Assembly (NCBI GenBank): GCA_027257055.1
Contig: JAPVLO010000055.1
Span: 10,005,501-10,069,500, forward strand
DNA from: Cephalopachus bancanus
Taxonomy: Eukaryota; Chordata; Mammalia; Primates; Tarsiidae
DNA: 64,000 nt
Direction of reading: 5' to 3'
Below are positions 21,501 to 33,030 of the stretch, piece by piece. Each line of letters starts with the position of its first letter. Positions within the stretch are counted from its first letter, which is position 1. The notes under the pieces are model-generated. The model was not told the DNA's origin. It worked only from the letters and a program-made list of their open reading frames with translations, and did not search any database. The position numbers and the translations under genes are program-made.

Positions 21501-23785
21501 ACTCCCAGGGCCTCCCATATCAGGTAGCACCTACTCATCTCTAAGAGCTTCCATGTACGGAGCTGCCACTAGTCACTCATTTGCATGGGTGACCCTCACT
21601 GATAAAATTCTCTTTCTCTCCTCAATTCAAAACTTCCTTGCCGTCGTCCAAACCAGCTTCCTGTGTTCTGTCCAGAGCAGAAGAGAGAGAACCACCCACC
21701 TAACACCCATACTGTAAAAAGCCCTAATCTTCATGTGCTTGCAGGTTTAACCATCATCCTGCAGTCTCATCTTCCCCCAAAATTTCCTCCCGGTTCTAAT
21801 TTTTCAGTCCTTTACTCATCTCTGAGGGCCGCAGCCTGGGGGTGGGTGGCCTGTGGGAGGCAGAGAGAGCTCAGCGTTGGAGTGGGTGGGCACCCCTGGG
21901 CTGCTTGTGCTCACCCAGCAGTACCAGACTCACTGCTTCCTTTGGGAGATGGAATGAGATCTACAACCAGCTCAGTGCCAGGCATGGAGGAGGCACTGGA
22001 GTGGGCCTGAAGTCAGTCAGGACCCAGACAGCACCCCCAGCATGTGCCTCTAGCCCCACCATGCACTTGGACCCTCTCGCCTCAGCTTCATGAATTCAGA
22101 TCCTTTCTGCCCAGGCTGACCCGCCCCCTTCCCACTCACATTGGGTGTCCTCTACAAAACAAGGACAAGTCTTCTGTTCCTGGGAGGTATGTCACCATCA
22201 AACAGGCCTGGACCCCTGAGATGTCACTCTGAGACCCTGCTCTGTATGGGTGGGCACTTGGAGGCTCTGGGCTCCTCAGCTTGGGATCCAGAAAACTGGA
22301 CAAATGTTCTCTTTAGTTCTGGGTTTGAGGTTGAGGAAAGGTTTGCCACAAAGTGTGGAGCAACGGCCAAAGTGAACTCAAGATAGGTGACATCTATCAC
22401 TTCCTGCTATCTGCAAGCTTGTCACTCTGCCTAGGAAGATTAGATTAATAAGAACCCGGTCATCAGAAAATCCAGCTCCAGATACCCAATATCTTGTTGT
22501 CTTCCATCTGTGCCCACAGTGTTTGTGAGACTAACTTGGCCGGCATTTCTTCAAATGTAGAAACAAAGCAGGCAGCCTCCTCCTCTTCAAGGCTGTGCCC
22601 CCACTTCAGCCATCTCCCATCACTGACTCCTCCCCAAAAGCCTCCTTCATTCCTTTTCAGTTTTCCAAAATGGGGCCCAGGTCTAACTCCAGTCAAGTCT
22701 CGGGGCGCCCAGCCTCCCATTCCTCCCCTCTTGTTGACTAGTCATTCTGGAAAATCCCTGCACCTGAGTCTTTTCCCCATTTCCTCCTTGCCTCTTGGTC
22801 AATGAGCTCAACACAGCAATACCAAGTCCCCAAGCATCTCAACACCTACTGTCCAGAATCGGTCATTTGACAGGATTTGAGATGATGACTGCTTTGAGGC
22901 CTATTTGCATTTCATACACTTGGAAGAAATAAAGGGTTTTTTTTTTTTTTTGGTTTTTTTAAGAGATGAGAGCAAAGCAGTCCCTTTGGCTAGATCACAC
23001 CCTCTGGAAAGAAAAGCATGACAGCAAGTTTCTGCAGGTGACTTCTGCCTGCCACCACCACAAGAACAAGGCCAGACTTAAGTCTTAGAGGTGAGAGAAT
23101 CCCAAAAGGTCACATGGCCCCTCAGCCATCCAACCCGACAACTACAAAGCTGAAAGTCTCCAGGGAAGTTTCTGTTTCAACCTCCATTCCAAGGGTACAA
23201 AGTTGGACTTACTTCGTAAGCTGGGTCTCCTCAGACGAGGGTCCAGGCTGTGCTGTCATTTCCCCACTGACCCCTTTCCACATCAGTGACAGCCTGCCAA
23301 CACCCCTTGAGCTGGCTCTCCCCCTGCTCAAAGGTTTCCTGTCTTTTCTAGCCAGTATCAACCTGGGATACAAAGATCCAACCCAGGCAGAGACTAGCCT
23401 CTTCTGAGATGTTGCTATCTTCGGTATGACTGCTAAGAGGGGAGAAGGTGAATGCGGTGCTCCAGGACCAGATTCTGTTGCTGTAGGGAAAACACAGGAC
23501 CAGTCACCCATCTAGCCAGCCAGCCCCCTTTTGCTGGCAACCTGACTTCCAGGGCCTGCCTGAGCTCCCCAGGAAAAAGGAGACCAGAATCGTTCAGAAG
23601 AGAGATAGCTTGGTCAAGGCGGGATTGAAATCTTCACAACTTAAAAATAACTCAACTCTTTTCATTCTTTGGTTTAAGTTGTCAAGTCTCCTGCTCAGAA
23701 ACCAAATGCAAGTGAATGCCTTGACTGAGATAAATACTCAGAAATGATCACAGCAAAGTTCCCCCTAAGCTCACCTGTTCCCTCT
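21501..23785. other. Unique non-coding sequence, 2.3 kb
   Basis: The longest stretch without a recognised interspersed repeat in the first half. It contains an octamer ATTTGCAT (22903-22910), a T-run at 22937-22952 and only short, overlapping open frames. No exon-like run with splice sites and a recognisable protein was found. Confidence 0.5.
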
Positions 23786-23888
23786 GTCTCATTCTCTCTC
23801 TCTCTGCCTTTTCTTGCCCTCTCTTCTTCTTGTTCCCTCCCCACCATTCTTTTCCCTGTCTTTCCCTGTCTCTTTGCTCTCCTAACCC

Positions 23889-23967
<79 letters not shown>

Positions 23968-23974
23968 CCTCTCC
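23786..23974 (+). repeat. Pyrimidine tract with (TC)n microsatellite
   Basis: Irregular C/T sequence leads into about 72 bases of uninterrupted TC (23891-23962), then ccctccct. The frames on both strands (Ser-Leu or Arg-Glu strings) are artefacts of it. Confidence 0.95.
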
Positions 23975-24039
23975 CAACCCCAGCCTCAGCCTGAGGAAGC
24001 TCAGATTTAGGGCCTCTCTCCCCAAATGAATCTCTCAAC

Positions 24040-24200
24040 ATCTATAAATGTTAACTTCATTAATTTGGGAAGGATTTATCAGTGCAGAGGTTAATTGTCT
24101 TTCCCTGACATGTTTTTACTGAATACATCTGGGTGACAAAATTAATTTCCTCATTAGCTATTTTTGAAAGTGGAACAAGCTAAGGGGGAATTGGTGTAGG
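24040..24200. promoter_or_regulatory. Candidate cis-regulatory block
   Basis: AT-rich unique sequence just after the TC array: 'aaatgttaacttcattaatt', 'gaggttaattgtctttccct', 'aaaattaatttcctcattag'. It contains an HNF1-like GTTAACTTCATTAAT and several TAAT cores. No repeat recognised. Conservation untested. Confidence 0.35.
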
Positions 24201-24960
24201 GAGGGTTTGTGCAGTGTGAGCTGTTCTGGACTCCCTGCACTCTGCCCTAGTCCCCCCTCCCGTCAGGGGTCAGGGGCGCCTCCAGAGGGGCTGAGTTCTG
24301 CCGAGTGTCCAGGCTGAGATGGGGTAGAGGCGAGCCTCACTAGTTACCAAGAACCTCAGGGAGGGGCCTAGGCCAAGCAGGCAGGACTCAGGCCCACCTG
24401 GCTGCCCCAGGCCTCCTTCTTCCCTGTGCAAAAAAGCTGCCTCCTAGTTGGGCTCCCAAATCATTAGAGCAGATAGGGAATAGCACGCAGACACAGAGAA
24501 GCCTTGCCCAGAGGCCAGTGTCAAACAGCTAAGAACCCTGGGACCCCGGGCCATGCACTCAGCTTCTCCAGTCCTCAGTTTCCTCATCTGGAAAGGAAAT
24601 GGCCCCCCTTCCTGGTCCCAGGAAGCCCCAGACACCAGGCCTATGGCTGCCCCAGTCCTTCCCCACTCTGTGTAACCACTCCTTCCTTCCAGAGTCACTC
24701 TGCACTTCACTCTGGTGTGTTTAACCTGAGATTGCCCAGAGCAGAGACGACACAAACTTCCAGGCCAGACAAGACCCAGCATCCAGAGTTTCCTTGATAA
24801 GAGCTCGGTCATCCCCCATCCGGATCCTTCCAGGCCAGCAGGCACAGGCCTTTGGCCTCATTCTAGCAGAGAAGAAAACAGAAACCCAGGGGTCAGAAGA
24901 CTGCTGTGGGCCAAAGCCCAGGACAGAGTCCAGAAACCCCTTCCTCTCGAGGCCAAAGCT
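24201..24960. other. Non-coding; MIR-like patch at 24490-24610
   Basis: 'cagtcctcagtttcctcatc' followed by 'tggaaaggaaatgg' is a forward MIR core fragment. Otherwise GC-rich and unrecognised; the 133-residue minus-strand frame is unsupported. Confidence 0.5.
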
Positions 24961-25110
24961 CTGACCTCACTAGGGGGCCAAGCCGCCAATTTCATCCCTG
25001 ACCTCACTAGGAGGCTTCAGCTTCCATGTCATCCCTGACCTCACTGGGGTCCCAGCCTCCCTCTTGTGTCATCTCAGATCTCACTGGCAGGGGCAGCCTC
25101 CCACATGACA
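24961..25110 (+). repeat. Minisatellite, four ~37-40-bp copies
   Basis: Units at 24961-24997, 24998-25034, 25035-25074 and 25075-25110, the first three starting ctgacctcact and all having an agcc/tcc centre and, except the last, ending tcatc(c/t). The first three contain TGACCTCA, the reverse of a nuclear-receptor half-site (AGGTCA with T-rich flank). Copies are 70-85% alike by eye. Confidence 0.88.
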
Positions 25111-25827
25111 AACCTCTTCCTTTCTAGGAAACAAGGCATGGGCTATGGAGTTTGAACTGGTGCTGATACAAATCCTGAATTTCCTGTTTCTTTAAGCTGA
25201 GACATTACACACATGGGCATACTCACCCAACTGCCACTTCTGACCTAGTCCAGAGAAATTTTCATGCTGCAGCAATTTCAGTAACAGGAAAAACCAGACC
25301 CAGGGAGCTATCTGAATGTCACAAGCCAGTCGCCTGGGGCAGGAATAGGACACCGGCTGCCAGGACCTCCCGCCCGTCTCCATTTCCTTTCTCACGGGCC
25401 ACCACCCCCTCCTGAAGGTGACAGCAAGGGCAGAGGAACCCTTGGGATCCGATGGCTTTCCGTCCTCCCCAAGGCCTAAGGCCACCCTAGGAAGCACTGG
25501 CCTCTCCCTGCCCCCTCCCTGTATTGGATGCAACCCGCTTGAAGCCTGAGAAGGCGTCTCCACTGTCTGCAGGTTCTGTGTCAGCTCTCCCTGCCATCAG
25601 CCTGCATCTTGCAGGGCTTTCTCGAACAGGAATTCCGGACTTCCTTGTGGGAGGGACAGGAGTCTGGAGGTGAAGTGGAACCAAGGAAGATTAGCCTGTG
25701 TTCCAGCTGGCCTGTGTAGGTGACGAGAAAAGGTCTCAGGGCTGCCCCATACCTGACACTGAGCCTGTGGATGGAGGGAATCTGTTTCTGGGGGCATTAG
25801 GGGGTCAAGGAAGGTTTCCCAGGAGGG
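25111..25827. other. Unique non-coding sequence
   Basis: No repeat or gene recognised; minus-strand frames of 65-123 residues overlap without domains. Confidence 0.45.
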
Positions 25828-26520
25828 ATAGTATCGCTTGGATATTTGTCTCCTCTAAATCTCATGTGGATATTTGATCCTCAGTGTCCGTAGTGGGCCT
25901 ATTTCGAGATGTTTGAGTCATAGGGGTAGATCCCTTGTGAACAGCCTGGGACCATGCTGGGGCCATGAGTAGCTTCTCTATTCTTGTAAAATCTTGTCAA
26001 AATGATCCGGCGGCCAGGCTTGGTGGCTCAGCCTGTCATCCCAGCACTTTGTGAGGCCAAGGCGAGTGGATTGCCTGAGCCCACAGGTTCGAGATCAGGC
26101 CAGGCAACTTGGCAAGACCTCATCTCTACAATAAATCAAAAATTAGCTGAGCGTGGCAGTGCATACCTGTAGTTCCAGCTACTTGGAAGGTTGAGGTGGA
26201 AGGATCTTAGCAGGTCAACGCTGGGGTGGCCAGGCGTGTGCCACAGCACTCCAGCCTAGGTGACAGAGTGAGACGCCAACTCAAAAAAAAAAAAATGATT
26301 TGGCACCCCCTGCCCTTCTCTCTTGCTCCCTCTTTCACTATGTGATGCACCAGCTCCCCTTCCATCATGACTGGAAGCTTCCTGAGACCCTCACTGAAAG
26401 CGGATGCTGGGGCCATACTTTTTGTACAGGCTGCAGAATCGTGAGCCAAATAAGCCTCTTTTCATGATAAATTACTCAGCCTCAGCTATTCCTTTTAGCA
26501 ACACAAAACAGACTTCGATG
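25828..26520 (+). mobile_element. MaLR (MST-type) solo LTR, split by an Alu
   Basis: Ancient retrovirus-like LTR. Left piece: 'gcttggatatttgtctcctc', 'aaatctcatgtggatatttg', 'gagtcataggggtagatccc'. Right piece: 'ctctcttgctccctctttca', 'ttccatcatgactggaagct', 'cgtgagccaaataagcctct', 'aacacaaaacagacttcg'. Landmark order matches MSTA/MSTB. No internal retroviral sequence adjoins it. Confidence 0.9.
26011..26292 (+). mobile_element. Alu dimer, strepsirrhine type
   Basis: Forward dimer ('ccaggcttggtggctcagcc', 'caacttggcaagacctcatc', 'gtgagacgccaactc'), poly-A tail. Duplications aaaatgatccgg (25999-26010) and aaaatgatttgg (about 26292-26303) lie within the LTR. Confidence 0.95.
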
Positions 26521-28079
26521 GGATGATCACAGAGCTGGGTTCTGAAGGATGAAGAGGAGTTTGTGGAGTTGATCAGAGAGAAGGGCATGCAGAGAAGGAT
26601 AGGCAGTTGCAGAGGCCCTGGGATTTGGGAGGAGCCCAGCCTAACTGGGGAATGTTGGGCTGCTTTGTGCTACTGCCACATACCTGCAGAAGGGAGGAAT
26701 GGTGGGCAAGTGTTGGGAGGAGCGTCGGCATCTACCCACAGGCATTCTTAGGGGAAACTAAGCAGGGCAGTGGCGGTTCTGACTTGTGGGTCAGCAGGAG
26801 CACTTGGGAGGCTGTGAAGAAGCCCAACCAGAGCCGTGGGAGTTCATTTGAGCTCAATACCTGGGAGCACTGAATGTAAGAGGCCCTCTTCTAATGGGAT
26901 CGTTTCCTCTAAGAAAGAGGGTGGCGGGCATTGATGGCCCTTATCTGACGAATTCTCAGAAAACCTTGAGCAGGAAATAGCAAGGCACCGTCTGGTACCT
27001 GGACACAGCAGGTGCACCACGTTCCTGGCCAGTAAGTGGCTAGCCCAGGAGTTTTGGCAGAACCAGGAAAGTCAGATCTGGTCCCATCTTAGAGATGGGG
27101 AAACTGAGATAGATGCTTCAGATGACAGGAATTAGGTGCCTGTGCCAAGACTAGCACCCAGATCGCCCTGGACCACGCCCTGGGACGTGGGGCGGCAGCT
27201 GCACACATTTTCCTGCAAACGCACCTGGTGGCCTGTGTTGCCTCCACATGTGGGCAACTTGTCACTTCTAGGTGCCCCACTTGAAACCCCGCTTGTCCTT
27301 CCGAAGCCAGCAGAGAGAGAATTGCTTAGGAAGAAAAAGATTTGTGTAAAACATACTTCTGGATAGAAACCTTCACAGTGGCTTCAGAGCCCTGTATGAC
27401 TCTGCAGGACCAAGTTTCTCACTTTAGAGTATTTATCCTTGCAGGTCACTATCCTGGCCTGTGTGCAGTCATTGGTTCTGGCATTTCTCCCACTAGACGG
27501 AAACCTTCCAGTCCTCAGGCTGCTTTTGAATGGAAGCAAAATATCAGGTGGAACCTTCCACACACCATTCCGGAAGCAGGTCCTTATGGCTCACTCCCTA
27601 CCATCCCCTGCTTCTCTGGCTTAGTGTTTTTGACCTTTGAACGGAGCAAATCTTGGCTCAGAATTATTCCCTGAGAAGTGGAGTACAGGCCACTCCATCA
27701 GACACACCCAGAGGTGGGTGCTGCGCAGGAGCTGGGGAGTTTATGGGCCAGCTGGAGCAGTCAATGGAAGCCACAGTCTTCTTGTATCCTGGGCCTTGTA
27801 ACTTCTTCAGAAGGAAAAAAAGTGAAGCGTTGTTCTGTGATTTTGCTCTTAATCAAAAGGAACACTGCTTTGGAAAGTGGTTAGATTTTAGGATCTGCAT
27901 TTGGTCAATATTAGAGTTTAAAAATGTGGTGATGGAAAAAAAGGAAGACTTCTAAGATTTCAGATATTTTCTCAGACAAATTTAAACATGATATCTTGAA
28001 ATATTAGCAGTACATTCATTTGATGGTAAACAAAAAGCCTATACTGGCCTAAATGTCCAAGGGGTTATTTAAGAATTTT
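26521..28079. other. Unique non-coding sequence, 1.6 kb
   Basis: A weak reversed MIR core at 27085-27125 ('atcttagagatggggaaact'). The rest is unrecognised. Frames of 60-110 residues at 26563-27955 are short and lack domains. Confidence 0.45.
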
Positions 28080-28345
28080 GTTCATGTCACTTAGTGGCTA
28101 AAACCCCTTCAATGGCTCCCCATTGCCTTCAAATGCAAGAATTATCATTTCCCTATTGAGTTTAGTGAGGGCTGTGCTAAGCACTTTGCACGTATCACCT
28201 CATTTAAGAACAATCATAGAAGGAAATATCATTAAACCCACCATACAGATGAGAAAACTGAGGCAAAGAAAGGTTCAAGGACTGTGCTAAGCAGCATCAC
28301 AGCTGGGATGAACCCCAAAACTATAAGGCCACTCTCAGTACTTCC
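28080..28345 (-). repeat. MIR beside an ancient repeat fragment
   Basis: About 28085-28140 ('aaaaccccttcaatggctcc') resembles the unnamed ancient LINE-like family seen elsewhere. From 28150, 'gctgtgctaagcactttgca', 'cagatgagaaaactgaggca' and 'atcacagctgggatgaaccc' are a reversed MIR. Confidence 0.82.
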
Positions 28346-28704
28346 TCCTACATGATAATCTCCCAACTATCTCCCTCCTCCTCATCTGATTCCCATGAAG
28401 CAGATCGGGTCTTACCTACTACTTCCATGAGCCCCTTCTGGGCTCCAGGCCCTGCTGGCCTCTCCTAGCAACCAGGACTTCTCCAGATTATGTGGCATCC
28501 TTCCTTGCTTCCTCTGCTTCCTCCAAACTGGGACCCTAAGGACAGGGACTTGGCTAGGTGGTCCCACGCTGTGTCCAGCCTAGTACCCAAGAGAAGGTCA
28601 GTGATATGTGTGCAATGGGTCATTTAATTCTGCACTGGAGTATCATTTTATTTCCCACAACTCACTTGTATTGATCAAATTAATAAAATCTACCAATGAA
28701 GTCT
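28346..28704. other. Non-coding, C/T-rich
   Basis: Possibly a continuation of the ancient LINE-like fragment ('ctggcctctcctagcaacca'), too diverged to assign. Confidence 0.35.
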
Positions 28705-28880
28705 AGAGTGTCGCCTCTCACATTGGGGTAGGCAGTAGAGCCACCTGGAGAATTGGGTGAGACTCAGACTGGGGATCCCACACCCAGAGGCCCCGGATCT
28801 GCAGGCCCAGGTGGGGCTACGATGTTGCACCTTGCATGTTGCACAAGTTCCCGAGTGATACTGCCCAGGCTGGTCCTAAG
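28705..28880 (+). mobile_element. MER5-type hAT MITE
   Basis: 'agagccacctggagaattgg', 'cccacacccagaggcccc', 'ctgcaggcccaggtggggct', 'aagttcccgagtgatactgc' follow the order of MER5A/MER5B. Confidence 0.72.
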
Positions 28881-29257
28881 CCCGCCCTCCAAGGGGCACT
28901 GCTGTCTGGACAGGAGCCACATGGAGCAGCAGCACCCAGACAGCGAAAGACACTCGACTCGGTGATTACTAACATTCCGGGCAACTCCTTTCACACCATG
29001 AAAAAAATGGACACATTCAAAGTTTTCTATTTACTGCAATAGGGGGCTTTCCCATCATTACTGGAAATCCCAAGAAATGAAATTTAAAATGTGACTATAA
29101 TATCCTAATCTGAGGCACAGAAAACTCCACAGTTACACTTCAGAGAGAGCTCGGGGCTCCCCATGAAATGGGCCAAGCTCAGCCTGGAGTTACGTTCTGA
29201 CTTCTCAGAACATGAAACCATTTATTTTGACTTTGGTGCATTAAAAAAAATCCCTTA
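28881..29257. other. Unique non-coding sequence
   Basis: No gene or repeat recognised. Confidence 0.4.
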
Positions 29258-29297
29258 TACCACACACACATACACACACACACACACACACACCACA

Positions 29298-29347
<50 letters not shown>
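29258..29347 (+). repeat. Compound (CA)n-(GA)n microsatellite
   Basis: About 57 bases of CA with two small breaks followed by about 32 bases of pure GA. Likely polymorphic. Confidence 0.97.
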
Positions 29348-29349
<2 letters not shown>

Positions 29350-30099
29350 CGCTTTAGGTTCACAGTGAATGTGCCATGGGTCTTTTCTGTGTCTTACTCG
29401 CTGAGGTCAGGGGACCAAGAGTATCTGGAGTCCCTGCTGGCCTGATCTGGTGAATCACCCGGCCCAGCAGCCTACGTCCTTTCCCGCTGTCAGAGCTGAC
29501 TAAAAAACCAGTAGCAGCTGGCAGGAAATGGGTAAGAAAACTGACCACAGATAAACTGTAGGACTCTACAGAGGAGCGGCAGATAGACTCGGGGACAGGA
29601 AGTCGAGCTGTTAGGCCTCGGTCCTCGCCTGCTCGTGGGGTACTGCAGGCCTGCGGAAGGACGCATGCACCCAGTAGAGCTGAGGGACAGCAAGACACAG
29701 TGACCCCACAGCGTGAGTGAGGTGCAGGGACAGCCAGGCACAGGCCACTGCCCCCCGAGGGAAAGGAGTGGTCAGAAGGGGGAAGCGCCCCAAATAGTCC
29801 TGGTTTAGGGGTCCAGCAATGGCAATGATGAATATTATAATCCAATGGTGACGTAACCACAGCAGGCCGGGCCCTACACTGTCATGATAAATTAACTTTC
29901 ACCCATGCATTTCCTACCCGGGGTCCCTCTGGCAAAAATAACCAGCTCTCAGGTGGGGAGGGGCCAAGGTGAACTGAGAATGGTGCTGCTTTTCCAAGTT
30001 ACAGACCCAGTATTTTCAAACACTCGCACAACTGTTCAGTCAATTCGAAGGGCAGACCCTTTGAATTTCCTGTTGGTAAAGAAAATAATAGCTAGGCTG
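29348..30099. other. Unique non-coding sequence
   Basis: No repeat recognised. A 166-residue minus-strand frame (29360-29860) has overlapping shifted frames of similar length and no identifiable domain, so it is not called. Confidence 0.45.
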
Positions 30100-30280
30100 T
30101 ATACCGATTTCTTCCCATGCATTGTCCCCATAATGCTCACAGACACCCTAAGGTATATCACACTATCCCCATTTTTCAGACAAGCAGAGGCTTGGGATTA
30201 AGCATACCTGACCCTGGACCATATCGCCTGTAAGGTGCAGGGCCCAGGTTCAGAGTCTGTCTGGGGTCTCTGCCCTGTCC
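30100..30280 (-). repeat. MIR fragment
   Basis: 'gtccccataatgctcacaga', 'tatccccatttttcagacaa', then 'ggcccaggttcagagtctg' match a reversed MIR. Confidence 0.75.
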
Positions 30281-31434
30281 ACCTCTGCTCACGGCAAGTC
30301 ATCAGGAGCTGAGAAGGGAAGAGGAAAGGGGGGAGGAGGGAGAGGGAAGGTGAGCAAAGCGGAGAGCTCTTGCCTGAGCCCTGACCTCTCACCCAGAACA
30401 AATATTGGGAGGTCATTATGTATCTAATAACAACTTCTCAGTGGCCCAGGATGGAGGACCACCCTGGACACCACCCCAAGCAGCCCAGAGAGGGGGACCC
30501 ACCCTCTTTGCATCCCAGACTAGAGTTAGGGTACTTTCTCGGGGGCTGACCAAGGCCCTGTTAGCAACTTTTCTGTGACATGCTCTGTGACAAGCTGCCA
30601 TGACAAGAAGCTGCAGGATCGGCACTTGAACTTGTGACTCAGGCCGCAGTCCCTAGGAGGGAGCAGGGCACAGTTGGGGCAGAGGGCGAGGGTCTCTCTC
30701 CCATCTCTGGGAGGTGGCAGCGTGTACCTGCCCCATGAAATGTGCACGGCCCCCTCTGCTGGCGCCCGGTCCAGCTCTCAGGTTAGCAAGACGAGTTCAG
30801 CTGGGTCTGACTCACCCTTGTTCCTGGAACTGTCTGAAGGCGGGGAGGATGCTGTGGGTAGGCTCTAACTGTATCATCTGGGCTGAGGCCGGTAGCAGAT
30901 GGTCCTTATAGAAAAAAAAATACTTCCATGTGGGCTTAAAATAGCACAGCACTCACCATCAGCTGAATGGGGAAATGTACAAGCCAGTCGTTCACGTGGG
31001 AGTGGGCGCTGCAGGCTGTAGGTTGGAACAAGGGGCCCAGACACCAGCCGCAGTGACTGAGCTGGGGAGGCAGAGAGGAGAAGCCTCGGTGCCCGCTATG
31101 TGCCTGGCCTTGATTAAGCTAGTGGCAAACACAGTCCCAAGCAAGCCTCAGGATAATCCTGAAGCCACGGGATCCTCCCCACAGCCACCCAGGAGCCTGT
31201 GAGAAGTGTCTGGCCCGAGACACGGCTGGGAAGCAGAGACAGAATAACCCAGGCTCTCCACCACCCATCAGCCTCTCAGTCAGTCCAGGAAAAACCCTTC
31301 TTCGTCTTGGAGTTCAGGAGATGTGGCTACCTATAAGGTGACAGAAACAATGTTGGATCAGAGTCAGCCTCTCTCTTGACATGGGCACGACAGGAACATG
31401 GGGGCCAGGTCTGGAGCTTTTAGAGTCTGCCCTG
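30281..31434. other. Non-coding; weak MIR at 31090-31190
   Basis: A GA-rich patch at 30310-30355 and a MIR-like reversed 5' portion at 31090-31190 ('ccgctatgtgcctggccttg', 'cctcaggataatcctgaag'). No gene seen. Confidence 0.45.
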
Positions 31435-31570
31435 AAAGAATCACAGACCTCCCCCTCACCACTGTGTGTTCCAGGGCAGGTCACTTCCTCTTTCTGTGCC
31501 TCAGTTTTCTTATCTGGAAAATAGACTGAAAATACCACCCTTTATAGGGGGAGCCCAGCGCATGGAGACA
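31435..31570 (+). repeat. MIR fragment
   Basis: 'gttccagggcaggtcacttc', 'tgtgcctcagttttcttatc', 'tggaaaatagactgaaaata' are the forward MIR core. Confidence 0.85.
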
Positions 31571-32559
31571 CTCTGCAAATGAAGCATGAGACAGCCCATG
31601 GCCTTTTCTCCCCGCCCCCTTATTTTCTCCCTCCTCTGTCCTTTTCTAAACCAAGCTACATTTCGGCAAGTGTAGTGGCAGCCCTGGAAGTTGGGTCTAA
31701 CGTTGTGCCTTGGGGCTGATGCTGTGTGGTCTGGGAGAGAGGGGTGACAGGGAAAGAAGCAGAGGAAGATGCCCAGTGGTGAGGGACAGATCTGAGATTC
31801 TCTCGGGACAGACCCAAAGGCTCCAGGCCTGTCCCCCACGTTCCTGTCGCGCCCACATCAAAAGACAGACTGACTCAGAACCAACGTTGTTTCTGCCATC
31901 TTCTAGGTAGCCACATCTCCCGACTTCCAGGACAGAGAAGGGTTTTTCCTGGACTGACTGACAGGCTGGCAGGTGGTGGCGAGCCTGAGTTGTGCTGTCT
32001 CCACTTCCAAGCCCTGTCTCCGGCCAGTCACTTCTCACAGACTGCCGGGTGGCCATGGGGAGGGTCCCATGGCTTAAGGATCATCGTGGGGCTTGCTTGG
32101 GGCCGTGTTTGCCACCAGCCTGGAGATGCTGTCTTGCTCCAGGTGGGCAACAAGGGCTCCCCAAGGCGGTAGCAGGTGACACGGACTCCCTCGTGTTGCG
32201 TGGGCCCCCCAGAGCTCAGCAAATTGGAGCCCCAATCACCATGGTCTCTGAAGGATGGAAGACCTCCCAACTGGAAGGCAGGAGGGAGGAGGATCCAGGG
32301 GAGTCAAAGGCCCTCAAGAGGTTTATCTGAGGTGGAGGGTTTCTGCTCAGTCCACCTGTGTGGTCTACAGGGATAAGCAGTGTGGCATGCAGGTAAAAGT
32401 TTAACAATCAGCTCGGGGGTGGGGGCAGGCATAAAAATAGCTCTGCCCCCATAGCATATGCCAGGGGGACAGACATGTAACAGACAATGACCTCGGCTCG
32501 AATGAAAGGCAGGCGAGCACAAGGGTCAAGGTGTTAAGACCTGAACTCTTGAGTGAGAC
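31571..32559. other. Unique non-coding sequence
   Basis: GC-rich; many overlapping short frames on both strands (up to 119 residues) but none with a domain. No repeat recognised. Confidence 0.45.
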
Positions 32560-32700
32560 TCAGGTTAACAGTGCCTGGTAAATCCTGGCTCTGCTTACCA
32601 GCTGCATGGCCTTGGGCAAGTGACATCACCACTCTGGGCCTCGTAAAGGCTGCTAACAGTGCCTACTTCTTCTTACTTGGGTTATTTTGTAGTAATGATC
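32560..32700 (+). repeat. MIR fragment
   Basis: 'aaatcctggctctgcttacc', 'gcatggccttgggcaagtga', 'catcaccactctgggcctcg', 'ctaacagtgcctacttctt' match the forward MIR. Confidence 0.9.
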
Positions 32701-32722
32701 TCTATGTCATGAGCTGTTATTT

Positions 32723-33016
32723 ATTATTCGGTTTTTTTAGTAAAAGTCTCACTCTGTCGCCCAGGCTGGAATACAGTGGCATGCTCATGGTCACCCCAGC
32801 GTCAACCTGCTGGGCTCAGGGGATCCTTCCGCCTCAGCCTTCCAAGTAGCCAGAATTACAGGCACGTGCTACCACGCCCAAAATTTTTTTGATTTATTGT
32901 AGAGATGAGGTCTTGCCAAGTTGCCCAGACTGGTCTTGAACCCCAGGCTCAGGCAATCCCCTCACCTCGGCCTCCCAAAGTGCTGGGATGACAGGCTTGA
33001 GCCACCACACCTGGCT
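32723..33016 (-). mobile_element. Alu dimer, strepsirrhine type
   Basis: Reverse dimer with a short T tail, 'tcaccccagcgtcaacctgc', 'ttgatttattgtagagatga' and 'ttgccaagttgcccagactg'. Exact 14-bp duplications atgagctgttattt at 32709-32722 and 33017-33030. Confidence 0.95.
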
Positions 33017-33030
33017 ATGAGCTGTTATTT

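Noticed and set aside
22903..22910. Octamer ATTTGCAT as a POU-factor site
   Set aside because: A single 8-mer is expected by chance in 64 kb and has no supporting cluster.
23748..24041. Arg/Glu-repeat minus-strand frame and Ser/Leu-repeat plus-strand frame
   Set aside because: Direct translation of the (TC)n array.
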